From Chitinophaga agrisoli (GTDB lineage: Bacteria > Bacteroidota > Bacteroidia > Chitinophagales > Chitinophagaceae), in contig NZ_VUOC01000004.1 of assembly GCF_008386695.1 (NCBI RefSeq), positions 2,730,327-2,794,326 of the forward strand: a DNA stretch of 64,000 bases, given 5' to 3'. The notes beneath the pieces were generated by a model that saw nothing but the letters and a program-made list of their open reading frames with translations, ran no database searches and was not told the origin of the DNA. How positions within the stretch are numbered: position 1 is the stretch's first letter; each line of letters opens with the position of its first letter. This document shows positions 8,937 through 17,912 of this stretch, in pieces. Position numbers and translations under genes: made by a program.

Positions 8937-10361
8937 TCATTCCCATACATAGGTGGCCACCGTGCCGCCATCCAGGGAGGCAGCAGCTGTTTTGCCTTTA
9001 AAACCGATGTTGAACTGCTGGGTGGTGGTACCTTCGTTGATCACGATCAGTACTTTTTTGCCATCCGGCGTTTTAAAAGCTACATTATTCAGCTTTTCCG
9101 GCACATTGGAGCCAATCCGTACAGAACCGGGGCGCACGAACTTGGAGGCATGCGCTATAATGTAATAAGCCACATTCCGCTCCACATCAGCCCCTATGGT
9201 CACCGCGCCCAGGCATTTGGTACAACCGCCTACCGTATGCGGATCATAGTTGGCGTCCGCGGCCAGGTTCCATTCCAGCACATTACGGCTCCAGTTACGG
9301 GTAGCGCCTATGATCAACTGGCTGATGTGCCAGGGCAGGTTCTTGGGGAATTCCCCCGGCGCGCCTACCCACTGCTCCGTAAAGTAGATATGTTTGTCAG
9401 GATGTGCATTGTGCACTTCCGTTAAAGCCGTAATAGGCCCGCCGTACAGGTGAAAAGCAGAACCATCCACAAAAGGATTGGCCTTTTTATCATTCAGTAC
9501 GGTAATGGGATAATCCGGCCGGTCTGCATTATGATCATATACAATGATCTTGGTTTTAAGACCCGCCGCGCGCAGGGCCGGCCCCAGGTGGCTGCCAATA
9601 AAATCCGCCTGCTCCTGCGGCTGCATCACCAGGCTGGGCACATTGCCGCCATGTAAAGGCTCATTCTGCGGCGTAATAGCGTCTATAGTAACGCCGGCCG
9701 CCTGCATGGCCTGTATATACTTTACAAAGTATTGGGCATATACGCCGTAGTATTCCGGTTTAAGGCTACCCCCTTTAAAGCTGTTATTGGTCTTCATCCA
9801 GGTGGGCGAGGTCCAGGGAGAGCCCAGGATCTTAATGGCCGGATTCAGCGCCAGTATCTTTTTTAATACGGGCAGCAGGTCCTTTTCTTCCCTTGTTATG
9901 CTAAAGTGCTCCAGTTTTTCATCCGTTTGCCCAGCGGGCATATCGTCATAGGTGAAAGTGGTATCGCTCAGATCAGATGCGCCTATTGTTACCCGCAGAT
10001 AACTTACGCCGATATTATTACCATCCGTCAGGAACAGCTCTTTTAACAAAGCGTCTTCCTTCTCAGGGCCCAGGGAATGGATAAGGGTGGCGCTGCCGCC
10101 TGTTAAGGCATAGCCAAAACCGTCTATCTCCTGGAAAGTCTGTGCGGCATCCACCGTGATGGTGGGCAGCGCGGATGTACCTTTTTTAAATACCAGGTTC
10201 GCTGGTTGTTTGGCAAACTTTACCGATGCATCGGATTTGGTTAGCCAATAGCTGATACCTGTGGCCGCGGGTTTTTCCGGGCCGGTATGCGGTTGCGCCT
10301 GCAGGGCAAAATTACTACCTGCCAGCAGCCATACCGCCAATTGTATACTCGTTTTAATCAT
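8937..10361 (-). CDS. Glycoside hydrolase family 30 (glucosylceramidase/beta-1,6-glucanase-like)
   Basis: A 474-residue secreted TIM-barrel hydrolase with a signal peptide (residues 1-22). GH30 features: DGFGYALTGGSA near residue 80, GSPWTSPTWMK, acid/base Glu234 in PQNEPLHG and nucleophile Glu329 in YFTEQW. The C-terminal beta domain ends VATYVWE. Subfamily 3-like bacterial members are often endo-beta-1,6-glucanases, and the coupled GH16 gene supports a mixed beta-1,3/1,6-glucan target; glucosylceramidase or other subfamily activities cannot be excluded. Its ATG overlaps the GH16 gene end by four bases at 10358-10361, so the two are translationally coupled. Confidence 0.9.
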   Translation of the reverse strand: MIKTSIQLAVWLLAGSNFALQAQPHTGPEKPAATGISYWLTKSDASVKFAKQPANLVFKKGTSALPTITVDAAQTFQEIDGFGYALTGGSATLIHSLGPEKEDALLKELFLTDGNNIGVSYLRVTIGASDLSDTTFTYDDMPAGQTDEKLEHFSITREEKDLLPVLKKILALNPAIKILGSPWTSPTWMKTNNSFKGGSLKPEYYGVYAQYFVKYIQAMQAAGVTIDAITPQNEPLHGGNVPSLVMQPQEQADFIGSHLGPALRAAGLKTKIIVYDHNADRPDYPITVLNDKKANPFVDGSAFHLYGGPITALTEVHNAHPDKHIYFTEQWVGAPGEFPKNLPWHISQLIIGATRNWSRNVLEWNLAADANYDPHTVGGCTKCLGAVTIGADVERNVAYYIIAHASKFVRPGSVRIGSNVPEKLNNVAFKTPDGKKVLIVINEGTTTQQFNIGFKGKTAAASLDGGTVATYVWE

Positions 10362-11185
10362 TTCTCCAGCATTTTATACACCCGTACATAATCCACTTCC
10401 ATGGCGGTAGGGAAAATAGCGTCATCTACCCCCTTCTGACCGCCCCAATCGCCGCCTACCGCTACATTTAGCAGCAGGTGAAAGCGTTTGTCAAACGGCC
10501 AGGCCTTGTAACCGGTGTTTTCATTTTTAAACTTAAATACCTGTACATCATCAATATAACCCCGCATCACATCCGGCAGCCAATCCAGCCGGTATACATG
10601 AAAAGCGGTGCTGGCCTGCTGTATGTACTTAGTAGCGGTTTTCTGTGTATTGATCTTAAAATAATAGGATTCCGTGTGCGCGGTGATGTGGATGTTATCC
10701 TGGTCATACCCTACATGCTCCATGATATCTATCTCGCCGGATTTTGGCCAGTTGCCATAAGCCCAGTCCGTAGGCAGCATCCAGATGGCGGGCCAGGTAC
10801 CCCTGCCTGCGGGCAGCTTGGCTTTTATCTCAAAGCGGCCGTACAGGAAATCACCTTTATGTTTGGTGACCATACGGGCAGAAGTATAGTTGCGGCCTTC
10901 CATGGCTTCCTTCTTTGCGGTAATAGTGAGCACGCCATTGGCTACATTGGCATTATGGCCACCGGCGGTATAATACTGCAGCTCATTGTTGCCCCAGCCC
11001 CGGCCACCAATATCATAACCCCATTTGGTAGTATCCGGCGCGCCGGTATAGTTAAACTCATCCGCCCAAACGGGGGTGGTCTCAAAACTGTCCGTTTTGG
11101 CGGGGGCCTGTGCCAGGCTGTTTACCGGGCCTGCCAGCAGGGCGGCGCCCAGCAGCGCAATGGGTAAGTAATTATACATGCTCAT
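10358..11185 (-). CDS. Glycoside hydrolase family 16 beta-glucanase (laminarinase-like)
   Basis: A 275-residue single-domain enzyme with a signal peptide (residues 1-25). The GH16 core is plain: GWGNNELQYYT, TWPAIWMLP, and the catalytic signature GEIDIMEHVG with nucleophile Glu151, Asp153 and acid/base Glu156; it ends VDYVRVYKM. The extra Met before His marks the beta-bulge form typical of laminarinases (beta-1,3-glucanases) as opposed to lichenases. It lies 103 bases after susD, separated by a strong hairpin at 11198-11229, and is coupled to GH30. Probably cuts beta-1,3-glucan backbones at the cell surface or in the periplasm while GH30 attacks 1,6-linked parts. Confidence 0.93.
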   Translation of the reverse strand: MSMYNYLPIALLGAALLAGPVNSLAQAPAKTDSFETTPVWADEFNYTGAPDTTKWGYDIGGRGWGNNELQYYTAGGHNANVANGVLTITAKKEAMEGRNYTSARMVTKHKGDFLYGRFEIKAKLPAGRGTWPAIWMLPTDWAYGNWPKSGEIDIMEHVGYDQDNIHITAHTESYYFKINTQKTATKYIQQASTAFHVYRLDWLPDVMRGYIDDVQVFKFKNENTGYKAWPFDKRFHLLLNVAVGGDWGGQKGVDDAIFPTAMEVDYVRVYKMLEK

Positions 11186-11197
11186 CAGGAATGGGTT

Positions 11198-11229
11198 TAA
11201 AACAAGCTGCCGGCTTTCACCGGCAGCTT
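11198..11229 (-). terminator. Intercistronic hairpin between susD and the GH16 gene
   Basis: A perfect 10-bp stem (AAGCTGCCGG with CCGGCAGCTT, 11204-11229, 6-base loop). On the minus strand the stem is followed by TTGTTTTAAA. It lies 60 bases after the susD stop. Because all flanking genes are on the same strand, it may act as a partial terminator that makes susCD more abundant than the enzymes. Confidence 0.65.
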
Positions 11230-11288
11230 ATTTTTCATTTTCATCAAATTTATCGCTCTTATGCGACATTTATAAGTAGAGGGAAGTT

Positions 11289-12830
11289 TTATTTCCATTC
11301 CGGATTCTGCTCCAGCTTGGTATTCTCCAGCTCCAGCAGCGGTATAGGCAACACCTCATGCTTACCGGCTATAAACCCTTTGCTCTGCAGGAAAGTAGCC
11401 GCTTTACCAAAACGTACCAGGTCCAGCCAGCGATGTCCTTCTCCGGCCAGCTCCAGGCGGCGCTCGCTCAGGATATTATCCAGCGTAACCGGTATGGCAG
11501 GCAGGCCTACCCTGGCGCGTACGGCGTTAAACAGCGTGAAGGAACGGGTACCAGCCAGGCCGCTCTCTCCGTTACGTACCAGTGCTTCCGCTTCCAGCAG
11601 ATAAGTATCTGCCAGGCGGATCTCATAGATATTCTGGGGATAGTTCAGCTCAGGTGTGCCACCAGTGCTGCGGTTGGCTACGCGGCCGGCAAACTTCTCC
11701 ATGAAGTAACCCGTGTTATTAAAGCCTTTTTCATAGGTTACTATACCGTTTTTTTCCAGGCTGTCCAGGTTAGCCACCGTATACTTATAACGGGGATCGC
11801 CATGGATAGCGTCAAACAGACTCTTGGTGATCACCAGGAAGCTCCAGCCGGATACATAATCCGGGGCCTGCTCCGGTTTCAGGATCTTGTATCCGCGGGG
11901 ACCGGTCATAATGTTCAGCACATTACCTTCTGTACAGTTTACGCAATCCCAGCCACCGTTAGAGCTGCTGTTATAAGATATTTCAAATACGCTTTCGCTG
12001 TTGAACTTATGCGCCATATCAGATTTGAACAGGTCGCCAAAATTATCTACCAGCTTATACCCGTATTTAGAGCCTCCCACGGTAGCGCCATTCACTTCTG
12101 CCAGTTCCGTGATAGCGGCAGGCCATTTTTGCTCCCATACATATACACGGCCCAGCAGCGCATGTACCGCGCCTTTGGACAGGCGGCCTGCTTCTGTGGC
12201 AAGGGCCACCTTATCGGGCAGGTTGGTTTCTGCCAGGGCGTCTTTCAGGTCTTTTTCGATCTGGGCGTATACTTCTTCAGGCTTTGCCTGGGCCACATTG
12301 AACATATCGTCTATAGCCACTACCGGCGCCGTCATCAGGGGAACATTCCTGAAAAAGCGCACCAGGTCAAAATAGAAATATGCGCGCAGCGCTTTGGCTT
12401 CTGCAATATAGCGGGCCTTTACACCAGCGTCCATGGAAATTCCCTCAATTTTCGCCAGCAGGGTATTAGCACGGAAGATACCGGCAAAACCCTTTTTCCA
12501 CAGTTCTGCCTGTGGGCCGGTAGCCGGCGTAAGGGTGTAATTGCTTATTACCTGGTAGTCCGTAACGTCGTTAGGACCGCCGCCACCTGCCAGGTGGTCA
12601 TCGGATGCCGCATCCACGGTGCCTACTTTGGTCACATATCCATTACCCTGCCAGCCTACTACATCATAAACGGCGGTAAGGGCTGCTTCTGCTTCTGCAG
12701 CTGTTTTATAATATTTTTCTTCAGGTATCTGGCCTTTGGGCAGGGGTTCCAGCCAGCTCTTGCTACAGGCGCCGGCCAGCAGCAAGCTTGAAGTGACCAG
12801 TATTATATGTCGGATGTTTGTTTTTTTCAT
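11289..12830 (-). CDS. SusD/RagB-family surface glycan-binding lipoprotein
   Basis: 513 residues with a lipoprotein signal ending LLLAGACSKSW (lipidated Cys at about residue 22). The N-terminal SusD-like part (EEKYYKTAAEAEAALTAVYD), the TPR helices (AKALRAYFYFDLVRFF) and the C-terminal RagB block with ERRLELAGEGHRWLDLVRFG are all present. SusD proteins lie on the cell surface as a lid on their SusC barrel and capture oligosaccharides. The gene follows susC with only 21 bases between, so they form one transport pair. Length and motifs are normal; nothing looks broken. Confidence 0.95.
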   Translation of the reverse strand: MKKTNIRHIILVTSSLLLAGACSKSWLEPLPKGQIPEEKYYKTAAEAEAALTAVYDVVGWQGNGYVTKVGTVDAASDDHLAGGGGPNDVTDYQVISNYTLTPATGPQAELWKKGFAGIFRANTLLAKIEGISMDAGVKARYIAEAKALRAYFYFDLVRFFRNVPLMTAPVVAIDDMFNVAQAKPEEVYAQIEKDLKDALAETNLPDKVALATEAGRLSKGAVHALLGRVYVWEQKWPAAITELAEVNGATVGGSKYGYKLVDNFGDLFKSDMAHKFNSESVFEISYNSSSNGGWDCVNCTEGNVLNIMTGPRGYKILKPEQAPDYVSGWSFLVITKSLFDAIHGDPRYKYTVANLDSLEKNGIVTYEKGFNNTGYFMEKFAGRVANRSTGGTPELNYPQNIYEIRLADTYLLEAEALVRNGESGLAGTRSFTLFNAVRARVGLPAIPVTLDNILSERRLELAGEGHRWLDLVRFGKAATFLQSKGFIAGKHEVLPIPLLELENTKLEQNPEWK

Positions 12831-12851
12831 GGTAGAATCAGCTTTTGCTTA

Positions 12852-15800
12852 TTAAAAAGTAACATTCAGACCCAGCATGTAAGAACGCGCCTGCGGATAA
12901 ATGCCGCGGTCTATGCTGAATACGCCGGTAGCATTGGTATTGCCTATTTCAGGATCATAACCGGTATAACCAGTGATGGTTAACAGGTTCTCGCTCATTA
13001 CATATACGCGCACTTTCTGCATACCTACGCGTTTAGTAACGTTGAGCGGCAGGGTATAACCCAGTTGCACTGTTTTAAGCCTCCAGTAGCTGCCGTTTTC
13101 CAGGAAAAAGTCAGACGGGTTGGTGAAGTTCCTGTTAGGATCATCAATATTCAGCCTGGGGAAGTCGGTTGAGGTACCTTCGCCATGCCAACGGCCCAGC
13201 GCTTTCTCCTGCCAGTTAGCAGTGGTGATATCCAGCCTGCGCAGACCCTGGAAGATCTTGTAACCGGCTGCGCCCTGGGTGAATACTACCAGGTCAAAAC
13301 CTTTATATGCCGCGTTTACGGTAAAACCAAATGTCCATTTAGGGATAGGGTTACCGATGATGGTACGGTCATTTTCGTTGATCTGACCGTCGCCATTGAT
13401 ATCTGCCCAACGGAAATCGCCGGGAGCAGCATTAGGCTGGATCTTTTTGCCTTCTTTGTTGGTGTAGGCGTCTATCTCTGCCTGGTTCTGGAAGATACCG
13501 GCTGTCTGGAAACCATAGAAAGAGTTATAAGGCTGGCCCAGTACCGTACGGGTGATAGGATAGCTGGTGCTCTGGAATGTAGCCTGGTCCTGTGTAATGT
13601 ACTGTTTGCCATCGCCCAGGTCAGTTACCTTATTCTTTACATAAGATACGTTACCGTTCAGGCCCAGGTTTACTTCGCCAATTTGCTTGCGGTAGCCCAG
13701 TTCCAGTTCAAGACCGGTGTTCTCCATATCTGCCACGTTAGAGGGCGGATTGTTGGAGTAGCCTATATAATCCGGTATACGCAGCGGCTGCAGGATGCCG
13801 GTGGTTAATTTGCGGTACCAGTCAAAGTTTACAAATAGGTCATGGAACAATGTAGCTTCAAAACCGATATTGGTCTGACTGGTTTGTTCCCAACGCAGGT
13901 CCGGGTTAGCGGGCGCGCTGGGGCTGTAACCCACCTTGTAGCTGCCACCGGTGCCAAAGGCATAGTTCCGGCCGCTCACGATCATGGGCAGATAAGCGCC
14001 ATCACCTATGTTATCGTTACCTACCACACCGTAACCGCCACGGATCTTCAGGAAGTCCACTACGCGGTTCTGCGGCCAGAAATTTTCTTTAGAAGTTACC
14101 CAACCCATTGAGAAGGAAGGGAAATAACCATACCGGTTGTTATCGCCAAAACGGCTGGAACCATCCCGGCGGATAACGCCTGTGAACAGGTACTTCTCAT
14201 CATAGGTGTAGTTCAGACGGGCAAACAGGGAAGATACTTTATGATCCCAGTTTTCAGTACCAATGGCCTTTACCTGGTCTGTAGGCACCTTAAAGGTTAA
14301 AGCGGCATCCTTGAAATTATTTACCGGCAGGTTGGAATAGGTAACATCCGTACCGCGTACATGGTTATCCAGGTAAGCGCCCTGACCTACCAGTAAAGTC
14401 AGATCATGTAATCCAAATGATTTGTTATAGGAAATAGTGTTTTCCAGGTTGTAGTCAAAACGCTGGTTATTGGTACGCTGGAAACTGTTTACGCTACGGA
14501 TGGTAGAAGAGTTCAGCCAGGATACCGGCGTAAAGGTCTCACCGCCCCAGAAGGATACTTTGGAACCTACGCTGCTCCTGATCCGTAAACCTTTAACAGG
14601 CTGGATCTCCAGGTAAACGTTACCTACGATATTGTGTGACCAGGAATAGTTGCCCAGGCGGGTTTGGATATATGCCAGCGGGTTGGTGATCTCCTGACCT
14701 ACCTGACCGGAGATACCGTACGGGCGGCCATTTGCGTCTTTTACCGCACCTACGTTATTATACGGAGCGCCTGCTGCAACAGCAGGGTCTGTAACGATAG
14801 CGGGCGTAATGGGATCCAGGTTGATAGCAGAGCTTAACGGCCCGCCAAACTCATTGTTGGTATTACCCAGACCGATAGACTTATCATACGCATAACCGAG
14901 GTTCTGACCTACGGTCACGTATTTTGACAGTTTATGAGTAGAGTTGAGGCGGATGTTTACGCGCTCATATTTGGAGATATCAGTAGCAACAATACCATCC
15001 TGTTTCAGGTAGCCGATGGAACCGTAGAAGGTAGAGCGGTCGGTACCGCCGCTTACGCTGATCTCATGGTTCTGGCGGGGAGCGCTGCTGTTGAAGATCT
15101 GGTCCTGCCAGTCAGTTCCCTGACCAAAGCTGTTAGGATCTGCAAACGGTGCGGCTTTACCGGCATTCACTGACTGCTCGTTACGCAGCATGGCGTATTC
15201 GCTGGCATTCAACAGTTTCAGCTTTTTAGCGGGAGCAGAGAGACCGTAGTAACCATTATAGTTAACAGTAAGGCCGCCTGCTTTACCTTTTTTGGTAGTT
15301 ACCAGGATAACGCCGGCAGCCGCACGGGCGCCGTAGATAGCCTGGGAAGCAGCGTCTTTCAGTACTTCCATGGATTCGATATCGTACTGGTTCAGGTAGC
15401 CAATGCCGCCGTTATCCACTACCACACCGTCCACTACCCATAACGGATCGTTATTGGTAAAGCTGGTTAGGCCACGGATCCGCACGTTGGCGGGGGAACC
15501 GGGCTGGCCTGAGCTGGAAGCGATGGTTACGCCGGAAGTACGGCCCTGCAGCGTTTGTTCCGGGCGGGTAATGGGCATATTCTCTATATCAGCAGCTCTA
15601 ACGCTGGAGATAGCGCCGGTTACCACGCTCTTTTTCTGTACGCCATAACCTACCACCACTGTTTCTGTGAGGGCGGTCTGTGACAGCGCCAGTTTCACGT
15701 TCAGGGTGCCGCCGGCAGCTGTTACCGTTTGCGGGGCATAACCCAGGAAAGTGATGATCAGGGTGCTGTTCTGCGGTACCTTAATGGTATACCTGCCATC

Positions 15801-16394
15801 CGCATCTGCAGCAGTACCGCTGTTAGTACCCTGTACACGGATGGTGGCGCCCGGTACGGGCTCCCCTTTTTCGTCCGTTACACGGCCGCTCACCGTGATA
15901 GCGGTATCGCGCATTATCTGCGGCGCCAACTGCTTTTGGATAATGATCCGTTGACCATCAATGCTATAAAATACCGGCTGGTCCCGCAGGCACTGGTCCA
16001 GCACTTCCTTTACGGAGGCATTTTTCACCATTACGGTAACCGGTCTGGTACGTGCCAGCAGCGTTTCATCATACACTATAGAAATACCGGCCTGGCGGGA
16101 TACTTCCTTCAGCACCTTCTTGAGGGAGGCATTCTTTTCAGAAAGTGTAATCTGCTGTGACACGGCTTTTGCGCTGATCTGCAGACAAGCTGCCAACATC
16201 AAAAAGGCCGTCAATTTCATAACGCAGAACATTTTACGGGCCAACGTCATGTTGTGGGCTGTGTTGGTTTTCGTTGCAACAACATCGTTAACCCCGATTT
16301 GATTTTGGTACTGGCCGCCGGCAGCGGGAATAACCCCACTGATAGCGGATCGCTGCCCCAAAAGGGGAGCTTTACCACTAAAGTTTAATTGCAT
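12852..16394 (-). CDS. SusC/RagA-family TonB-dependent receptor with STN signalling domain
   Basis: 1180 residues. A basic N-terminal extension of about 48 residues precedes the hydrophobic signal sequence (about 59-80), a length I associate with Chitinophaga SusC proteins; an alternative start is Met49 at 16250. Then come an STN domain (about 85-150, ASLKKVLKEVSRQAGISIVY), a regulatory beta-sandwich domain, the plug (VVVGYGVQKKSVVTG, DPLWVVDGVVVD) and the 22-strand barrel. STN domains relay substrate binding to a FecR anti-sigma factor, and fecR/sigma genes lie directly upstream. It imports glycans recognised by the SusD at 11289. Given the downstream GH16/GH30/GH92 genes, the ligand is probably beta-glucan oligosaccharide. 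Confidence 0.95.
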   Translation of the reverse strand: MQLNFSGKAPLLGQRSAISGVIPAAGGQYQNQIGVNDVVATKTNTAHNMTLARKMFCVMKLTAFLMLAACLQISAKAVSQQITLSEKNASLKKVLKEVSRQAGISIVYDETLLARTRPVTVMVKNASVKEVLDQCLRDQPVFYSIDGQRIIIQKQLAPQIMRDTAITVSGRVTDEKGEPVPGATIRVQGTNSGTAADADGRYTIKVPQNSTLIITFLGYAPQTVTAAGGTLNVKLALSQTALTETVVVGYGVQKKSVVTGAISSVRAADIENMPITRPEQTLQGRTSGVTIASSSGQPGSPANVRIRGLTSFTNNDPLWVVDGVVVDNGGIGYLNQYDIESMEVLKDAASQAIYGARAAAGVILVTTKKGKAGGLTVNYNGYYGLSAPAKKLKLLNASEYAMLRNEQSVNAGKAAPFADPNSFGQGTDWQDQIFNSSAPRQNHEISVSGGTDRSTFYGSIGYLKQDGIVATDISKYERVNIRLNSTHKLSKYVTVGQNLGYAYDKSIGLGNTNNEFGGPLSSAINLDPITPAIVTDPAVAAGAPYNNVGAVKDANGRPYGISGQVGQEITNPLAYIQTRLGNYSWSHNIVGNVYLEIQPVKGLRIRSSVGSKVSFWGGETFTPVSWLNSSTIRSVNSFQRTNNQRFDYNLENTISYNKSFGLHDLTLLVGQGAYLDNHVRGTDVTYSNLPVNNFKDAALTFKVPTDQVKAIGTENWDHKVSSLFARLNYTYDEKYLFTGVIRRDGSSRFGDNNRYGYFPSFSMGWVTSKENFWPQNRVVDFLKIRGGYGVVGNDNIGDGAYLPMIVSGRNYAFGTGGSYKVGYSPSAPANPDLRWEQTSQTNIGFEATLFHDLFVNFDWYRKLTTGILQPLRIPDYIGYSNNPPSNVADMENTGLELELGYRKQIGEVNLGLNGNVSYVKNKVTDLGDGKQYITQDQATFQSTSYPITRTVLGQPYNSFYGFQTAGIFQNQAEIDAYTNKEGKKIQPNAAPGDFRWADINGDGQINENDRTIIGNPIPKWTFGFTVNAAYKGFDLVVFTQGAAGYKIFQGLRRLDITTANWQEKALGRWHGEGTSTDFPRLNIDDPNRNFTNPSDFFLENGSYWRLKTVQLGYTLPLNVTKRVGMQKVRVYVMSENLLTITGYTGYDPEIGNTNATGVFSIDRGIYPQARSYMLGLNVTF

Positions 16395-16401
16395 ACTTTT
16401 G
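16371..16401 (+). promoter_or_regulatory. Candidate Bacteroidota promoter antisense to the susC start
   Basis: TTTA (16371-16374), 19 bases, then TACTTTTG (16394-16401), an exact match to the Bacteroides -7 element TAnnTTTG with the expected 19-base spacing. The -33 box has one mismatch to TTTG. It overlaps the susC start codon on the other strand. A-rich ribosome-binding regions before ATG can mimic this pattern, so the call is tentative. Confidence 0.35.
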
Positions 16402-16407
16402 TAGTGT

Positions 16408-16509
16408 TTGGGAAATTACTGGAATAAATAGTTCTTATTGGCATTTCTCAGGGTTCCCCAGACGAAATTTCCTACCGGGAGTGTTGCGAGCACTTCCGGT
16501 ATTTTTTTT
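16408..16509 (+). ncRNA. Candidate cis-antisense small RNA in the susC leader
   Basis: A transcript from the promoter candidate at 16371-16401 would run about 100 bases through the susC 5' leader in antisense and end at the terminator at 16474-16509. The family of cis-antisense RNAs at susC starts (DonS type) in Bacteroides loci controlled by ECF/anti-sigma pairs is a known precedent. No reading frame is present. The existence of the RNA is inferred from promoter plus terminator only. Confidence 0.3.
16474..16509 (+). terminator. Plus-strand rho-independent terminator upstream of susC
   Basis: A 10-bp stem (ACCGGGAGTG with CACTTCCGGT, one G-U pair, 7-base loop) is followed by A and eight T residues (16502-16509). 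It faces away from susC and no plus-strand gene precedes it, which is why an antisense RNA is proposed. Confidence 0.7.
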
Positions 16510-16596
16510 CATAGGGCGCCCCTGGGCGCTTTAGCTTGTCTCAGGCTGCATAACGTTGTAATAGTTTATCAGTTTTATCATAATCTTGGATTTCAA

Positions 16597-16624
16597 ACCG
16601 GGCCGTACGTGGTAACGGCCCGGT
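16597..16624 (-). terminator. Hairpin after the fecR gene
   Basis: A perfect 10-bp stem (ACCGGGCCGT with ACGGCCCGGT, 8-base loop) lies just after the fecR stop, followed on the minus strand by only a short T run. It may end the sigma/fecR transcript so that susC is read from its own sigma-dependent promoter. Confidence 0.5.
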
Positions 16625-16639
16625 ATTGAAATAGCGTGG

Positions 16640-17824
16640 CTATTCTGCTGTAACCTTCAGCTTTCGCCCTTCCAGGCTAAACTGAGCTCCATTGGCTTCC
16701 AGCATGTGCAATATGTCGGATAAAGGCAGATTCCTGCTAATACGGCCGCCAAAAAGCCGGTTATTGTTCACCGGGCCATAACTGATCTCCAGGTCGTACC
16801 ACCGGGATAGCTGGCGCATGATCACACTCATGTTGGCATTGTCAAATTCAAAGAAACCGGTTTTCCAGGCTATAGCCTCCTGCACATCTACCTGCTGCAC
16901 AGACAGTTGGCCGGTGGCATACTGCAATACCGCCTGCTGCCCTGGTTTCAGCAGCTGCTGAAGGCTGCCCCGCTGTACGCGTATGGCGCCTTCCAGCAGC
17001 GTAGTGTTCAGGCTTTGTTCATCCGGATAGGCCATAATATCAAAGCTGGTGCCCAGCACCTGTACTTCTGTATTATCCATGCTTACCACAAATGGCCGGT
17101 TGGGCTGCTGCGCTATCTCAAAATAGCCCTGGCCTTCCAGCTCCACTTTGCGGTTACTGCCGGTAAAAGCGGTGGGATACCGGAGGCGGGAAGCGGCATT
17201 GAGCCATACCCGGCTGCCATCCGGCAACACTACATTAAACTGGCCGCCCCGGGGCACTACCAGGGTATTATAACCAATGGGCTGCGCCTTCTTACCCCCA
17301 ATGGCATACTCCAGCCGGCCATTATGCTGCTTTACCACCGTTTGACCCTGCTGCAGTACCTGGTTGCCGGCGCTATCCAGCTCCACGGTGCTGCCATCTG
17401 CCAGCGTAAGCACGGCTTTATTGGTACCGGGAGCCACATCGTTATGTAAAGTGCTATAATGATTGGTATTTTCTGCTAAGGCGGGGGAGGCCGGTTTGCC
17501 CTTATACAACCAGTAGGCGCCACCGGCCATGGCCAGCACGGTAACAGCAGCTGCCGCTATCCAGCGCAGACGGTTGCGCAGGGGTATTACCCTGCTACGG
17601 TTAATATCCTGTAAAAGACGGGCTTCTATACGGTCGCTAACGGCCGCAGGCACTTCGTGGGGCTCCTGCATAACCTGCTCAAACTCCTGCTGTAAGGTAG
17701 CCAGCAGGGGGCGATGGGCGTCTGACGAGCGGAGCCATGTAAACAGCGCTGCTATCTCAGCAGGCGTACACTCCCCTTTCAGATATTTTTGTAATAGTTC
17801 TTCGTAGTAGCCTTTGGTTGACAT
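16640..17824 (-). CDS. FecR-family anti-sigma factor
   Basis: 394 residues. A short cytoplasmic N-terminal region with the FecR-type helix (EYYEELLQKYLKGECTPAE) is followed by one membrane helix (about 88-108, IAAAAVTVLAMAGGAYWLY), the periplasmic FecR domain (VVPRGGQFNVVLPDGSRVWL, TAFTGSNRKVELEGQGYFEI) and the C-terminal DUF4974/STN-like part (NANMSVIMRQLSRWYDLEI). It holds the ECF sigma factor at 17913-18500 until the STN domain of the neighbouring SusC signals substrate. The order sigma, fecR, susC is typical. Nothing is unusual in length or motifs. Confidence 0.94.
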   Translation of the reverse strand: MSTKGYYEELLQKYLKGECTPAEIAALFTWLRSSDAHRPLLATLQQEFEQVMQEPHEVPAAVSDRIEARLLQDINRSRVIPLRNRLRWIAAAAVTVLAMAGGAYWLYKGKPASPALAENTNHYSTLHNDVAPGTNKAVLTLADGSTVELDSAGNQVLQQGQTVVKQHNGRLEYAIGGKKAQPIGYNTLVVPRGGQFNVVLPDGSRVWLNAASRLRYPTAFTGSNRKVELEGQGYFEIAQQPNRPFVVSMDNTEVQVLGTSFDIMAYPDEQSLNTTLLEGAIRVQRGSLQQLLKPGQQAVLQYATGQLSVQQVDVQEAIAWKTGFFEFDNANMSVIMRQLSRWYDLEISYGPVNNNRLFGGRISRNLPLSDILHMLEANGAQFSLEGRKLKVTAE

Positions 17825-17912
17825 ACTTAGTGGAAAAGTCCCCTTTGATTATAGGTACCTGCATATAATATCCGGAAATCCTTCCGTAGGGTACCCCCTT
17901 CCTAAAAAAAAG

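Noticed and set aside
11358-12791. 477-codon plus-strand frame opposite susD
   Set aside because: It is the antisense shadow of a clear SusD gene with no recognisable domain; GC-biased codons leave such frames open.
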